From positions 124,001 through 188,000 of the forward strand of contig NZ_CAMFLA010000005.1 of the NCBI RefSeq assembly GCF_945957525.1: a DNA stretch of 64,000 bases. Reading direction: 5' to 3'. A model generated the notes under the pieces. The model worked only from the letters and a program-made list of their open reading frames with translations, searched no databases and had not been told where the DNA came from. Shown here in pieces: positions 27,227 to 38,329 of the stretch. Position 1 is the first letter of the stretch, and each line of letters starts with the position of its first letter. The stretch is from an uncultured Aquitalea sp. (GTDB taxonomy: Bacteria; Pseudomonadota; Gammaproteobacteria; Burkholderiales; Chromobacteriaceae). The position numbers and the translations under genes were made by a program.

Positions 27227-27856
27227 TTAACGCGACAATTGCGGGAACAGGCGATACAGGCCGTCCACGATGATTTCCACCGATACCGCCGCCAGCAGCA
27301 TGCCCATGACGCGGTTGACGATATTGATGCCGGTCTGACCCAGCAGGCGGCTGATGGGCGAGGCCATCACCAGTGCGCCGTAACAGGTGATGGCCACCAG
27401 CAGACTGCTCACCAGCAGGTACACCACCTGCACCCAGGAGTGGGCGGTTGAGGCGTAAATGATGACGGTGGAAATGGTGCCAGGGCCCGTGAGAAGCGGA
27501 ATCGCCATCGGCACCACGGCGATATTGGTTTTGGCTTCGGCTTCTTCGCGTTCCACCTTGGTGGTTTTGGTGGGGGCCGGCTTGGCGTTCATCAGTGCGA
27601 TGGCGATCAGCATGACCAGCAGACCGCCGCCCACCTGGAAGGAGCCGATGCTGATGCCGAGAAAGTGCAGCAAGGTTTCGCCCACCACGGCAAACAGGCA
27701 CAGCACCACGGCCACGGCGATGGCGGTGGTCTGCGCAATGCGTTTGCGCTCCAGCTGACTGGAGGTGGGCGTCAGGCTGATGAAGATGGGGATGGCGCCC
27801 AGCGGGTTCACCAGAACCAGCAGCGCGACGAATATTTTGGCGATTTCCAATTCCAT
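27227..27856 (-). CDS. MarC family integral membrane protein
   Basis: 209 residues, about six transmembrane helices, with the conserved N-terminal ALLVLVNPLGAIPIF and TGPGTISTVIIYAS segments of the MarC/YchE/YhgN (NAAT) family. The cellular role is unproven; old links to multidrug resistance are not supported. It stands alone between dapE (upstream) and ccoG, with terminators on both sides. Confidence 0.9.
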   Translation of the reverse strand: MELEIAKIFVALLVLVNPLGAIPIFISLTPTSSQLERKRIAQTTAIAVAVVLCLFAVVGETLLHFLGISIGSFQVGGGLLVMLIAIALMNAKPAPTKTTKVEREEAEAKTNIAVVPMAIPLLTGPGTISTVIIYASTAHSWVQVVYLLVSSLLVAITCYGALVMASPISRLLGQTGINIVNRVMGMLLAAVSVEIIVDGLYRLFPQLSR

Positions 27857-27980
27857 AAGCGGATCATCTTACCTGTGATGTTGGCATGCGGCGTTCAAGG
27901 CGGTGACGCGAAGCGCCAGCTTTGCGCCGTGGCGGGTCGGCAAGCCGCCAAATCGCGCCTGTTGGCCGGCGAATGACGCA

Positions 27981-28006
27981 AAAAAACCGGCGGGAAACCG
28001 CCGGTT
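27981..28006 (-). terminator. Intrinsic terminator of dapE
   Basis: On the minus strand AACCGGCGG pairs with CCGCCGGTT around a TTTC loop and is followed by at least six T. It lies 34 bases after the dapE stop. Confidence 0.85.
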
Positions 28007-28039
28007 CCAAGCATAGCCGAATGTGCCGGCCGCCGCCTG

Positions 28040-29514
<1,475 letters not shown>

Positions 29515-29529
29515 GCTGTTGTGTGCGGG

Positions 29530-30687
29530 TTAAACGTCCAGGGTGAATCCGTCGAAACTGGCGGAAGGGTTGGCCGGTTTGGCGGTTTCCGCCGGTCCGG
29601 TCTTGGGTTTGTTGTCGTCGTTGCTCTTGCTGTTGGCGTGATTGATCAGCCAGTAGAGGTTGGTGGGCGAGTCGGCGTTTTTCAGCGCGTCGTCCAGCTC
29701 CACCACGCCGTCCTGGTAAAGCCTGAACAGCGATTGTTCGAAGGTTTGCGCACCCTCGCTCATACTGTTCTCGATAGCTTCCTTGATCTGGTCCACGTCG
29801 CCATTGCGGATCAGCTCGGCAATGTGCGGCGTGTTGATGAGAATTTCCAGCGCCGGAATCTGCTTGCCGTCCTTGGTTGGCACCAGGCGTTGCGAAATCA
29901 CGGCGCGCAAGGAAACCGACAAATCCATCAGCAAGGCATTGCGGCTTTCGGTGGGGAAGAAGCTGATCACCCGGTTGAGCATGTGATAACTGTTGTTGGC
30001 GTGCAGGGTAGTGACGCACAAGTGGCCAGACTGAGCGTAGTTGATGGCGTGCGTCATGGTTTCCGAGTCGCGCACTTCGCCAATCATCAGCACATCCGGC
30101 GCTTCGCGCATGGCGTTCTTCAGGGCGTTTTCATAAGAAAAGGTATCCACGCCGATTTCGCGCTGGTTGACGATGGACTTGCCGTGCCGATAGATGAACT
30201 CCACTGGGTCTTCCACGGTGAGAATATGCCCGGACTGGGTCTGGTTGCGTTGCTCGAGCAGGGCTGCGACGGTGGAGCTCTTGCCGCTGCCGGTGGCGCC
30301 CACCACGATGATGAGCCCGCGTTTTTGCTGGACCAGCGGACGCAGGCTGTCCGGCAGATTGAGTTCGCTCAAGGTGGGAATCTTCGGCCGAATGAAACGC
30401 ACTACCATGGCCACGGTGCCGCGCTGGCGGAAAATGTTGACGCGATAGTTGCCCAGCCCTTCCACCAGGCGGCCGAAGTTCATTTCCAGCTCGCGTTCGA
30501 AGGTGGCGATTTCCTGCTCGTCCATCAGGCTGTAGGCCAGTTGCTTGACGATGTCGGCGCTCAGGGGTTTGTCATTCACCGGCAGGGTGGCGCCGTCGAT
30601 CTTGATTTGCGGCGGGGCGTCAGCGGTAAAGAAGATATCGCTGGCTTTCTTATCGGCCATCAGTTTGAAAAACGGCAGCATCAGCAT
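29530..30687 (-). CDS. pilU: Type IV pilus retraction ATPase PilU
   Basis: 385 residues. A PilT/PilU secretion ATPase: Walker A GATGSGKS (130-137), the Asp box, Walker B VLMIGEVRD and the His box TTLHANNSYHML. The long C-terminal tail after the ATPase core (NSKSNDDNKP onward) and the sequence favour PilU over PilT. PilU assists PilT in pilus retraction, which powers twitching and DNA uptake. The usual upstream pilT is absent from this window; fadD is upstream instead, behind its own terminator. Confidence 0.88.
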   Translation of the reverse strand: MLMLPFFKLMADKKASDIFFTADAPPQIKIDGATLPVNDKPLSADIVKQLAYSLMDEQEIATFERELEMNFGRLVEGLGNYRVNIFRQRGTVAMVVRFIRPKIPTLSELNLPDSLRPLVQQKRGLIIVVGATGSGKSSTVAALLEQRNQTQSGHILTVEDPVEFIYRHGKSIVNQREIGVDTFSYENALKNAMREAPDVLMIGEVRDSETMTHAINYAQSGHLCVTTLHANNSYHMLNRVISFFPTESRNALLMDLSVSLRAVISQRLVPTKDGKQIPALEILINTPHIAELIRNGDVDQIKEAIENSMSEGAQTFEQSLFRLYQDGVVELDDALKNADSPTNLYWLINHANSKSNDDNKPKTGPAETAKPANPSASFDGFTLDV

Positions 30688-30827
30688 GGTTGCGTTCCCG
30701 GATCGTAAGTTGGCTAGCTGTAATGTGTACGGCGCCCCGCCGTGCCATATCTTTGTTGAATTTTATTCTGCTGCAATCATAAGCGGGCACGCGGCGCAGG
30801 TGAAGCGCCGATTTGTTCGAGGCAAAC

Positions 30828-30854
30828 AAAAAAGCCCGCCGAGGCGGGCTTTTT
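30828..30854 (-). terminator. Intrinsic terminator of fadD
   Basis: AGCCCGC and GCGGGCT form the stem, with A and T runs on both sides. On the minus strand the tail is TTTTTTGTTTG. It starts 12 bases after the fadD stop. The stem word recurs in three other terminators of the window. Confidence 0.85.
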
Positions 30855-30865
30855 CAGGCGGCGCG

Positions 30866-32545
30866 TCAGGCGCTCTTGCCGACTTCCTGATCGCGCAGCG
30901 CGCGACGTAGAATCTTGCCGACGTTGGTTTTGGGCAGCTCCTGACGGAACTCCACCATCTTGGGCACCTTGTAGCCGGTGAGATTCTCGCGACAATGATG
31001 AATGACGTCCTTCTCGGTAATGGCGGCGTCTTTCTTCACCACGAACACTTTCACCACCTCGCCGGACTTGTCGTCCGGTATGCCGATGCAGGCCACTTCC
31101 AGGATGCCGGGCATGGAGGCCACCACGTCTTCCACTTCGTTGGGATAGACGTTGAAGCCGGACACCAGAATCATGTCCTTCTTGCGGTCCACCAGCTTGA
31201 CGAAGCCTTCCGGCGTCACCATGGCCATGTCGCCGGTGGCGAGGAAGCCCTTGTCGTCGATCACCTTGGCGGTTTCATCGGGGCGGTTCCAATAGCCCTT
31301 CATTACCTGCGGGCCCTTGATGCACAGCTCGCCCTGTTCGCCTTGCGGCAACGCATTGCCTTGCGCATCGCGGATTTCGATGTCGGTGGAAGGCACCGGT
31401 ACGCCGATGGTGCCGTTGTATTCGGTGATGGACAGGGGGTTGATGCAGGCGGCCGGGCTGGTTTCAGTCAGGCCGTAGGCTTCGGCCAAGGTGACGCCGG
31501 TGACTTGCTTCCATTTGTCCGCCACCGCTTTTTGCACCGCCATGCCGCCGCCCAGCGCCAGGCGCCAGGTGGAAAAGTCCACCGTAGCGAATTCGGGGTT
31601 GTTCAGCAGCGCGTTGAAGAGGGTGTTGACGCCGGTCATCGCGGTGATCTTGTATTTCTTGATCTCCTTGATGAAGCCGGGGATGTCGCGCGGGTTGGTG
31701 ATCAGCACATTCAAGGCACCAAGCTCGGTGAACACCATCAGGTTGGCCGTCAGCGAGAAGATATGGTAAAGCGGCAGGGCGGTGATGATCACTTCCTGGC
31801 CCTCGCGCACTACCGGCTTCACCCAGGCCCCGGCTTGCAGCATGTTGGCGAGGATGTTGCGATGCAGTAGCATGGCGCCCTTGGAGACGCCCGTGGTGCC
31901 GCCAGTGTATTGCAGGAAAGCGATATCGTCATGGCCAAGCGCAACCGGGCGGAAGGTATGGCCCGCGCCGGCGGAAAGCGCGTCGTTGAAGCGGGTGTGG
32001 CCGGGGATATTCCAGGCCGGCACCATCTTCTTGATCTTGCGCACCACGAAATTCACCAGCATGCCCTTGGGGAAGCCCAGCAGGTCGCCGATGGAGGCGA
32101 TCACGACATTGCGCACCTTGGTGCGGGCCAGTACGTCTTCCAGTACGTTGGCGAAGTTTTCGAGGATGACGATGGTTTCCGCGCCGGCATCGTTGAGCTG
32201 GTGCTCAAGTTCGCGCGGGGTATAGAGCGGATTCACGTTCACCACCGTGCAGCCGGCGCGCAGCGCGCCGAATACGGCGATGGGGTACTGCAGCACATTG
32301 GGCATCATCACCGCGACGCGGTCGCCCTTGTTCAGCTTGAGGGTGTTTTGCAGGTAGGAGGCGAAACGGGTGGCCAGTTCATCCAGCTCCCCGTAGCTGA
32401 GCACCTTGTCCATGTTCGCCATCGCCGGGCGATCGCGGAATTTCTTGGCGCTGCGGTCAAACACTTCAACGATCGACTGGAACTGGTTGATGTCGATCTC
32501 GTGAGCCACCCCGGGCTGGTAATTCTTAAGCCACACCTTTTCCAT
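30866..32545 (-). CDS. fadD: Long-chain fatty-acid-CoA ligase
   Basis: 559 residues from ATG 32545 (MEKVWLKNY), matching the FadD N-terminus and length (about 560); an in-frame ATG at 32563 is the alternative. The enzyme activates fatty acids with ATP and CoA for beta-oxidation and import. The AMP-binding signature YTGGTTGVSKGAM, the GYGLTE-like EAYGLTETSP, TGDMAMVTPEGF and the C-terminal NVGKILRR lysine motif are present. CTTCGGCCAA at 31481 is read as Leu-Ala-Glu-Ala. Confidence 0.94.
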   Translation of the reverse strand: MEKVWLKNYQPGVAHEIDINQFQSIVEVFDRSAKKFRDRPAMANMDKVLSYGELDELATRFASYLQNTLKLNKGDRVAVMMPNVLQYPIAVFGALRAGCTVVNVNPLYTPRELEHQLNDAGAETIVILENFANVLEDVLARTKVRNVVIASIGDLLGFPKGMLVNFVVRKIKKMVPAWNIPGHTRFNDALSAGAGHTFRPVALGHDDIAFLQYTGGTTGVSKGAMLLHRNILANMLQAGAWVKPVVREGQEVIITALPLYHIFSLTANLMVFTELGALNVLITNPRDIPGFIKEIKKYKITAMTGVNTLFNALLNNPEFATVDFSTWRLALGGGMAVQKAVADKWKQVTGVTLAEAYGLTETSPAACINPLSITEYNGTIGVPVPSTDIEIRDAQGNALPQGEQGELCIKGPQVMKGYWNRPDETAKVIDDKGFLATGDMAMVTPEGFVKLVDRKKDMILVSGFNVYPNEVEDVVASMPGILEVACIGIPDDKSGEVVKVFVVKKDAAITEKDVIHHCRENLTGYKVPKMVEFRQELPKTNVGKILRRALRDQEVGKSA

Positions 32546-32852
32546 ATATAAAGGTTTCTCCATCGTGCTGGTTCGAGAGTGCCGCGCTGACTCCATGCTG
32601 CAGCGAGCGTCTTCGGTTTTGTATCTATCTATGGTTGCCGCGGCCTTGCGCCGCGCCATGTTGTGCCGGTCTGTCGCCGGGTGGGGCTTAATGTACAGGA
32701 AGCGAAATGCTCCTGCAAAGAATCGGCGCGGACAGGTGGCCGCGACCAGCTTGGGGGCTTGACAGTGCCGGTTTTCTTTTTTAACGGAATGGGTTACAAT
32801 CTCGCCGTTTAGGGATGGGCGTTTCGCCCATTTTTTATTTGTGGAAAAAGCA
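32546..32852. other. 307-base divergent gap between fadD and rimP
   Basis: No tRNA or ORF of note; an initiator tRNA, as found before rimP in enterics, was looked for and not seen. It must hold the fadD promoter and the promoter of the rimP-nusA-infB operon. TACAAT (32795-32800) is a good -10 for the latter with a poor -35. TTGACA (32759-32764) is 30 bases upstream, too far to pair with it. The leader hairpin is listed separately. Confidence 0.5.
32815..32837 (+). terminator. Terminator-like hairpin in the rimP-nusA leader
   Basis: ATGGGCG (32815-32821) pairs with CGCCCAT (32825-32831) around TTT and is followed by TTTTTATTT. It lies 15 bases before the rimP start and just after the likely transcript start. 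It could be an attenuator of the operon that encodes NusA, or a stabilising 5' hairpin. Confidence 0.6.
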
Positions 32853-33278
32853 ATGGATGTTCGTTTGCTGCTTGAAAACACCCTGCCGGGTCTCGGCTAT
32901 GAGCTGGTCGATTTTGAAATGACCCAGGGTGGCGGTTTTCGTGTGTTTCTGGACAAGCCCGGTGGCATCACCGTGGAAGACTGCGTTCTGGTGAGCAATC
33001 ACCTGACGCGCCTCTTCATGGTTGAAAACGTCGACTACGAGCGACTGGAAGTCTCTTCCCCCGGCCTTGATCGCCCTCTGAAGAAAGAGGCCGATTTCGT
33101 GCGTTTCGCCGGCAAGCTGGCCAAGATCAAGACGCGCATGCCCATCGAGCAGCAAAAGAAGTTTGCCGGTCGTCTCGCCGGGGTCGAAGAAGGCTCCGTG
33201 AAGCTGGAAGTGGATGGCCGCATCGTGGTGATTCCGTTCGCCAACATCGACAAAGCCAGGCTCGAGCCTGAGTTTTGA
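32853..33278 (+). CDS. rimP: Ribosome maturation factor RimP
   Basis: 141 residues from ATG 32853 ([20 protein letters not shown]); a GTG 12 bases earlier is less likely. RimP binds the 30S subunit during assembly. The two family segments are seen: the N-terminal domain with [10 protein letters not shown] (about 67-76) and the C-terminal SH3-like part with [15 protein letters not shown]. It is the first gene of rimP-nusA-infB. Confidence 0.95.
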   Translation: MDVRLLLENTLPGLGYELVDFEMTQGGGFRVFLDKPGGITVEDCVLVSNHLTRLFMVENVDYERLEVSSPGLDRPLKKEADFVRFAGKLAKIKTRMPIEQQKKFAGRLAGVEEGSVKLEVDGRIVVIPFANIDKARLEPEF

Positions 33279-33337
33279 CGCATTGAAGTTGGCGCGGCCC
33301 TGGTGCCACGCAAAAGGACAAAAATTCGGAGGAATGC

Positions 33338-34816
33338 ATGAGTCGCGAGATTTTGCTGCTGGTTGATGCCCTGGCGAGCGAGAAGAATGTCAGCAAGGAT
33401 GTGGTGTTTACCGCTCTGGAATTGGCGCTTGCTTCTGCCACTAAAAAGAAGTTTGCCGATGACGGCATGGACGTACGCGTCGAGATTGATCGCCATACCG
33501 GCCAGTATCAGACTTTCCGCCGCTGGACGGTGGTGCAGAACGAACTGATCGAGGACGAAAGCCGCGAACTGACCGTCACCGACGCGCAGGATCAGGACCC
33601 GAATCTGGTTGTTGGTTCCGTAATCGAAGAGCCGATGGAAGCGGTTGAATTTGGCCGTATCGGCGCTCAGACCGCCAAACAGGTGATTTTGCAGCGCATC
33701 CGCGACGCAGAGCGCGAACAGCTGCTCAACGAATTCCTGCAGCGTCGCGAACATCTGGTGACCGGCACCATCAAGCGCATCGAGCGGGGCAACGCCATCA
33801 TCGAATGCGGCAAGCTGGAAGCCGTGCTGCCGCGCGATCAGATGATTCCGAAGGAAAACCTGCGCGTGGGAGACCGCGTCAAGGCCTTCCTGCTGCGCAT
33901 CGACCGTCTGGGTCGCGGCCCGCAGCTGGTGCTGTCCCGCACTTCGTCGGACTTCCTGATCAAGCTGTTCGAGATGGAAGTGCCGGAAATCGAAGAGGGC
34001 ATGCTGGAGATCAAGGAAGCTGTCCGCGACCCTGGCCTGCGCGCCAAGATTGCAGTAAAAGCGAACGATGCGCGCATCGATCCGCAAGGCACCTGCATCG
34101 GCATGCGCGGCTCCCGCGTTCAGGCTGTAACGCAGGAGTTGGCTGGCGAACGCGTTGATATCGTATTGTGGGCGCCGGAACCGGCCCAGTTCGTGATCAA
34201 CGCGCTGTCGCCGGCTGAAGTCAATCGCATCATGATCGACGAAGACAATCACAGCATGGATGTGGTGGTGGAAGAGGACCAACTGGCCCTTGCCATCGGT
34301 CGCAGTGGTCAGAACGTGAAACTGGCCGCCGAACTGACCGGCTGGTACCTCAACATCATGACCGTTGGCGAAGCGGAAGAGAAGCACCAGGCGGAAGACG
34401 AAGCGTTGCGCAACCTGTTCGTGACCCATCTGGGCGTTGACGAGACCGTTGCGGCCCTTCTGGTGCAGGAAGGTTTCGCTACGCTGGAAGAGGTTGCTTA
34501 TGTGCCGATCGCCGAAATGCTGGAGATCGACGGTTTTGACGAAGGTATGGTCAACGAGCTGCGCAGTCGCGCTCGCGACGCCATCCTGACCCAGGCCATT
34601 GCGTCCGAAGAGAAAGTCGAAGGCGTTTCCGAAGACCTGAAGGATATCGAGGGTCTGGATGCCGAGCTGGTGCGCAAGTTGGCCGAAAACGGTGTTTCCA
34701 CTCGCGATGATCTGGCCGACCTGGCTGTGGACGATCTGGTGGAAATGACCGGCATGGAAGCTGAAGCTGCACGAGCCATCATCATGAAGGCGCGCGAACA
34801 CTGGTTTAACCAGTAA
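33338..34816 (+). CDS. nusA: Transcription termination/antitermination factor NusA
   Basis: 492 residues. The N-terminal RNA-polymerase-binding domain is followed by S1 (about 135-200), two KH domains ([14 protein letters not shown] and [16 protein letters not shown]) and two C-terminal acidic repeats (about 360-490), the arrangement of gamma- and betaproteobacterial NusA. GGAGG lies 6 bases before the ATG. It modulates pausing, termination and antitermination, and it may act on the hairpin in its own operon leader. Confidence 0.97.
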   Translation: MSREILLLVDALASEKNVSKDVVFTALELALASATKKKFADDGMDVRVEIDRHTGQYQTFRRWTVVQNELIEDESRELTVTDAQDQDPNLVVGSVIEEPMEAVEFGRIGAQTAKQVILQRIRDAEREQLLNEFLQRREHLVTGTIKRIERGNAIIECGKLEAVLPRDQMIPKENLRVGDRVKAFLLRIDRLGRGPQLVLSRTSSDFLIKLFEMEVPEIEEGMLEIKEAVRDPGLRAKIAVKANDARIDPQGTCIGMRGSRVQAVTQELAGERVDIVLWAPEPAQFVINALSPAEVNRIMIDEDNHSMDVVVEEDQLALAIGRSGQNVKLAAELTGWYLNIMTVGEAEEKHQAEDEALRNLFVTHLGVDETVAALLVQEGFATLEEVAYVPIAEMLEIDGFDEGMVNELRSRARDAILTQAIASEEKVEGVSEDLKDIEGLDAELVRKLAENGVSTRDDLADLAVDDLVEMTGMEAEAARAIIMKAREHWFNQ

Positions 34817-34855
34817 GGCTTCTTCGGGAAGTATTTACGGAATTTGGGAAGACGC

Positions 34856-37780
34856 ATGGTATTGACGAATGTAAAACAGTTTGCCGGTGAGCTTAACCTC
34901 TCCCCTGAACGATTGCTGGAACAGCTTCGTGCGGCGGGGGTGGCCAAGCGCGCGCCGGAAGATACACTCTCCGAGCAGGATAAATCCCAGCTTCTTGACT
35001 ACCTGAAGCGTTCGCATGGCGCCCGTGACGAATCTCGCATCACGGTGACTCGCAAGTCCACCAGCGAAATCCGCACGGCGGGTGGCACGGTGACCGTGGA
35101 GACGCGCAAGCGTCGCGTGGTCCGTCCGGAAGACATGCCGGCTGCGCCTGTGGCCGCAGAGCCGGTCGCCGCGCCCGAGGTGAAAGAGGCGGTCAAGCCG
35201 GAATCGGCGCCGCAAGCCGCGCCGAAGGTGGAGGTCAAGCCGGAAGTGAAGCCCGAGCCGAAAAAGGTCGAGGAGCCCAAGGTGGAATCCAAGCCCGAGC
35301 CGAAGGTGGAAGCGCCCAAGGCTGAGCCCGTCAAGGCGGAGCCGGTCAAGGAAGCCGCTCCTGCCAAGGTAGAGCCGCCGGCGCGCACGGTTGCCTCCAT
35401 CCTGTCGCCGGAAGAAGTGGCGGCTCGAGAGGCGGAAGAAAAGCGTCAGGCTGCCTTCCGTGCCCGTCAGGAAGCGCTGATGCGCGAAAAGATCGAACGC
35501 GAAGAGCGCCGTCAGGCCGCGCGCCAGGCTGCTCAGCAGCAAGCTGCCGCCCCGGTACGTCCGCCGGAACCGCCGAAGCCTGCCGCGGCTGAACCGCGCG
35601 CAGCCGATGGTCGCCGCGACGAGCGTCGCCCGGACGATCGTGGTCCGCGCAGTGCCGATGGCCGTGGCCCACGCCCGGCCGGTTCGGGCGATCGCGGCCC
35701 GCGTCCGGCTGGTGATCGTGGCCCGCGTCCAGCAGGTGCCGGTGATCGTGGCCCGCGCCCGGCTGGCGCTGGTGACCGTGGTCCGCGTCCGGCAGCTGCC
35801 GGTGCGCCAGGCGCGCCTGCCGTGCCAGCGACCGTTGCCGGTCGTCCGGATGCTAAGAAGGGCGGCGCCAAGAAGGGCGGCGATCGTTGGGAAGAAGGCA
35901 AGAAGGGCGGCCGTGGTCTGAAGACCAAGGGCGGCGATGCCGGCAACGATTGGAAGTCCCGTGGCGGCAAGGGTAAGCACAAGGGCAATAACCAGCACGC
36001 CTTCCAGGCTCCGACCGAGCCGATCGTGCATGAGGTGCTGGTGCCGGAAACCATCTCCGTGGCCGATCTGGCTCACAAGATGGCCGTGAAGGCCGTCGAG
36101 GTGATCAAGACTCTGATGAAGATGGGCATGATGGTGACCATCAACCAGGTGCTGGACCAGGAAACCGCCATGATCGTGGTGGAAGAAATGGGCCACAAGC
36201 CGATGGCTGCGCAGGCGGACGATCCGGAAGCCTACCTGGATAAGACCGAGGGCGAGAGCGAAGTGGCCATGCTGCCGCGTCCGCCGGTGGTGACTGTGAT
36301 GGGTCACGTTGACCACGGCAAGACCTCGCTGCTGGACTACATTCGCCGTGCCAAGGTGGCGGCAGGCGAAGCTGGCGGCATTACCCAGCACATCGGTGCT
36401 TACCATGTGGAAACCCCGCGCGGCATGATCACCTTCCTGGATACCCCGGGTCACGAGGCGTTTACCGCCATGCGTGCCCGCGGAGCCAAGGCGACCGACA
36501 TCGTGGTGCTGGTGGTGGCTGCCGACGACGGCGTGATGCCGCAAACCATTGAAGCCATTCACCATGCCAAGGCTGCAGGCGTGCCGATGGTGGTGGCGGT
36601 GAACAAGATCGACAAGCAGGGTGCTAACGTAGAGCGCATCCGTCAGGAACTGGTGTCTCATGAGGTGGTGCCGGAAGACTGGGGCGGCGACACGCAGTTC
36701 ATCGAGGTGTCCGCCAAGATGGGCATCAATATCGACGGTCTGCTGGAAGCCATCCTGCTGCAAGCCGAAGTGCTGGAGCTGCACGCTCCGGTGGATACGC
36801 CTGCCAAGGGCATTATCGTGGAAGCGCGCCTCGACAAGGGTCGCGGTCCGGTGGCTACCTTGCTGGTGCAGTCCGGCACCCTGCGCAAGGGCGACATCGT
36901 ATTGGCTGGCACGGCTTTCGGCCGTGTTCGCGCCATGATGGACGAAAACGGCAAGCCGATCGACGAAGCCGGCCCGGCTATCCCGGTGGAAATTCTGGGT
37001 CTGTCCGACGTGCCGCAAGCTGGTGAGGACACCATGGTGCTGGCCGACGAGAAGAAGGCGCGTGAAATCGCCTTGTTCCGCGCGGGCAAGTTCCGTGATG
37101 TGCGCCTGGCCAAGCAGCAGGCCGCCAAGCTGGAAAACATGTTCGCCCAGATGGCCGAAGGCGAGGTGCAAACCCTCTCCATCATCATCAAGGCCGACGT
37201 GCAAGGCTCCTACGAAGCCCTGGCTACCAGTCTGCAGAAGCTCTCCACCGATGAAGTGCGCGTCAGCATCCTGCACTCCGGCGTGGGGGGCATCTCCGAA
37301 TCGGACATCAACCTGGCCATCGCCTCCAAGGCCATCGTTATCGGTTTCAACACCCGCTCCGACGCGGCTGCGCGCAAGTTGGCCGAAAGCGAAGGCGTGG
37401 ACATCCGTTACTACAGCATCATTTACGATGCCGTGGACGAGGTGAAGGCGGCGCTGTCCGGCATGCTGGCTCCGGAGAAGAAGGAACAAGTGATCGGCAC
37501 GGTGGAAATCCGCCAGGTGATCAGTGTTTCCAAGGTGGGCAACATCGCTGGTTGTATGGTGACGGACGGCATGATCAAGCGCAGCGCGTCTGTCCGCCTG
37601 ATCCGCAACAACGTCGTGGTCCATACTGGCGAACTGGAGTCCCTCAAGCGCTTCAAGGACGACGTGAAGGAAGTGAAGCAAGGCTACGAATGTGGCTTGA
37701 TGCTGAAGAACTTCAACGACATCCAGGAAGGCGACCAGCTGGAAGCATTTGAAGTGGTGGAAGTGGCTCGCTCTCTGTAA
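34856..37780 (+). CDS. infB: Translation initiation factor IF-2
   Basis: 974 residues from ATG 34856 with GGGAAG upstream. The IF2 N-domain ([19 protein letters not shown]) is followed by a long Ala/Pro/Lys/Glu-rich region and a Gly-Arg-Pro repeat (residues 262-316). The G domain begins near residue 475 with [14 protein letters not shown] and NKID, then come domains II-IV. IF-2 places initiator tRNA on the ribosome using GTP. A strong terminator follows the stop. A very long ORF on the opposite strand here is a codon-bias shadow. Confidence 0.97.
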   Translation: MVLTNVKQFAGELNLSPERLLEQLRAAGVAKRAPEDTLSEQDKSQLLDYLKRSHGARDESRITVTRKSTSEIRTAGGTVTVETRKRRVVRPEDMPAAPVAAEPVAAPEVKEAVKPESAPQAAPKVEVKPEVKPEPKKVEEPKVESKPEPKVEAPKAEPVKAEPVKEAAPAKVEPPARTVASILSPEEVAAREAEEKRQAAFRARQEALMREKIEREERRQAARQAAQQQAAAPVRPPEPPKPAAAEPRAADGRRDERRPDDRGPRSADGRGPRPAGSGDRGPRPAGDRGPRPAGAGDRGPRPAGAGDRGPRPAAAGAPGAPAVPATVAGRPDAKKGGAKKGGDRWEEGKKGGRGLKTKGGDAGNDWKSRGGKGKHKGNNQHAFQAPTEPIVHEVLVPETISVADLAHKMAVKAVEVIKTLMKMGMMVTINQVLDQETAMIVVEEMGHKPMAAQADDPEAYLDKTEGESEVAMLPRPPVVTVMGHVDHGKTSLLDYIRRAKVAAGEAGGITQHIGAYHVETPRGMITFLDTPGHEAFTAMRARGAKATDIVVLVVAADDGVMPQTIEAIHHAKAAGVPMVVAVNKIDKQGANVERIRQELVSHEVVPEDWGGDTQFIEVSAKMGINIDGLLEAILLQAEVLELHAPVDTPAKGIIVEARLDKGRGPVATLLVQSGTLRKGDIVLAGTAFGRVRAMMDENGKPIDEAGPAIPVEILGLSDVPQAGEDTMVLADEKKAREIALFRAGKFRDVRLAKQQAAKLENMFAQMAEGEVQTLSIIIKADVQGSYEALATSLQKLSTDEVRVSILHSGVGGISESDINLAIASKAIVIGFNTRSDAAARKLAESEGVDIRYYSIIYDAVDEVKAALSGMLAPEKKEQVIGTVEIRQVISVSKVGNIAGCMVTDGMIKRSASVRLIRNNVVVHTGELESLKRFKDDVKEVKQGYECGLMLKNFNDIQEGDQLEAFEVVEVARSL
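35639..35803 (+). repeat. RGPRPAG tandem repeat inside infB
   Basis: Six copies of an RGPR-based unit of 8-10 residues ([10 protein letters not shown] and variants) in about 165 bases, in the unstructured linker of IF-2. The copies differ at third positions, so the repeat is not freshly duplicated. Confidence 0.75.
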
Positions 37781-37793
37781 GCGGTCATTCCCG

Positions 37794-37832
37794 GGCGAGC
37801 AGCGACGGCACCCCGTCCCTGCTCGCCTTTTT
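37794..37832 (+). terminator. Strong intrinsic terminator between infB and rbfA
   Basis: GGCGAGCAG (37794-37802) pairs with CTGCTCGCC (37819-37827), with an inner GACGG/CCGTC stem, followed by TTTTTGTATTTT. It lies 14 bases after infB, so rbfA-truB need read-through or their own promoter. Confidence 0.85.
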
Positions 37833-37912
37833 GTATTTTGCGGGCGGCCCAATGCGCCACGCCGACAAACGGCGGCGATCGGGTTGCCGACACAAGCGAC
37901 AGGAAGGCAACC

Positions 37913-38329
37913 ATGGCCAAAGCCAGAAAAGGTTTCTCCCGGTCCGACCGCATTGCTGAGCAGATTCAGCGCGAGTTGGCCGAAATGACCCGCAAGGGTT
38001 TGAAAGATCCGCGCGCCGGCTGGATTACCATTACCGCCGTGCATGTAACCCGCGACTACTCGCACGCCAAGGTGTATTACACCGTGATGGACGACAAGAC
38101 CCGTGCCGTGACGCAGGAAGCGCTGGACGATTCCGCGGGCTATCTGCGCAGCGAGCTGGGTCGCGCGATCAAGATTTTCAGCATTCCCCAATTGCATTTC
38201 GTTTATGACGAATCCGTCGAGCGCGGCATGCACATGACCAGCTTGCTGGGCCAGGTGGCGCGCGAAGATGCTGAGCGCTTTGGCGATCTGCAGGAAGGCG
38301 ATGCGCCGGAGCAGGGCGAGGACGCATGA
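37913..38329 (+). CDS. rbfA: Ribosome-binding factor A
   Basis: 138 residues from ATG 37913, preceded by AGGAAGG. A KH-like fold protein needed for 16S rRNA 5' end maturation and cold growth; SDRIAEQIQRELAEM at the start and ITITAVHVTRDYSHAKVYYTV are typical. Its last codons overlap the truB start (ATGA), so the two are translationally coupled. Confidence 0.96.
   Translation: MAKARKGFSRSDRIAEQIQRELAEMTRKGLKDPRAGWITITAVHVTRDYSHAKVYYTVMDDKTRAVTQEALDDSAGYLRSELGRAIKIFSIPQLHFVYDESVERGMHMTSLLGQVAREDAERFGDLQEGDAPEQGEDA

Noticed and set aside
32759-32800. TTGACA and TACAAT as one promoter for rimP
   Set aside because: The spacer is 30 bases; the two elements cannot belong to the same sigma70 promoter.
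32640-32815. Initiator tRNA gene before rimP, as in enterobacteria
   Set aside because: No cloverleaf, GGTTCGA arm or CCA end could be traced.
34835-38233. Open frame of 1132 codons on the minus strand opposite infB/rbfA
   Set aside because: His/Gly/Arg-rich translation with no domain, exactly opposite a certain IF-2 gene; a product of high GC and codon bias. The same applies to the long minus frames opposite pnp (39670-41820) and dnaX (20651-22726).
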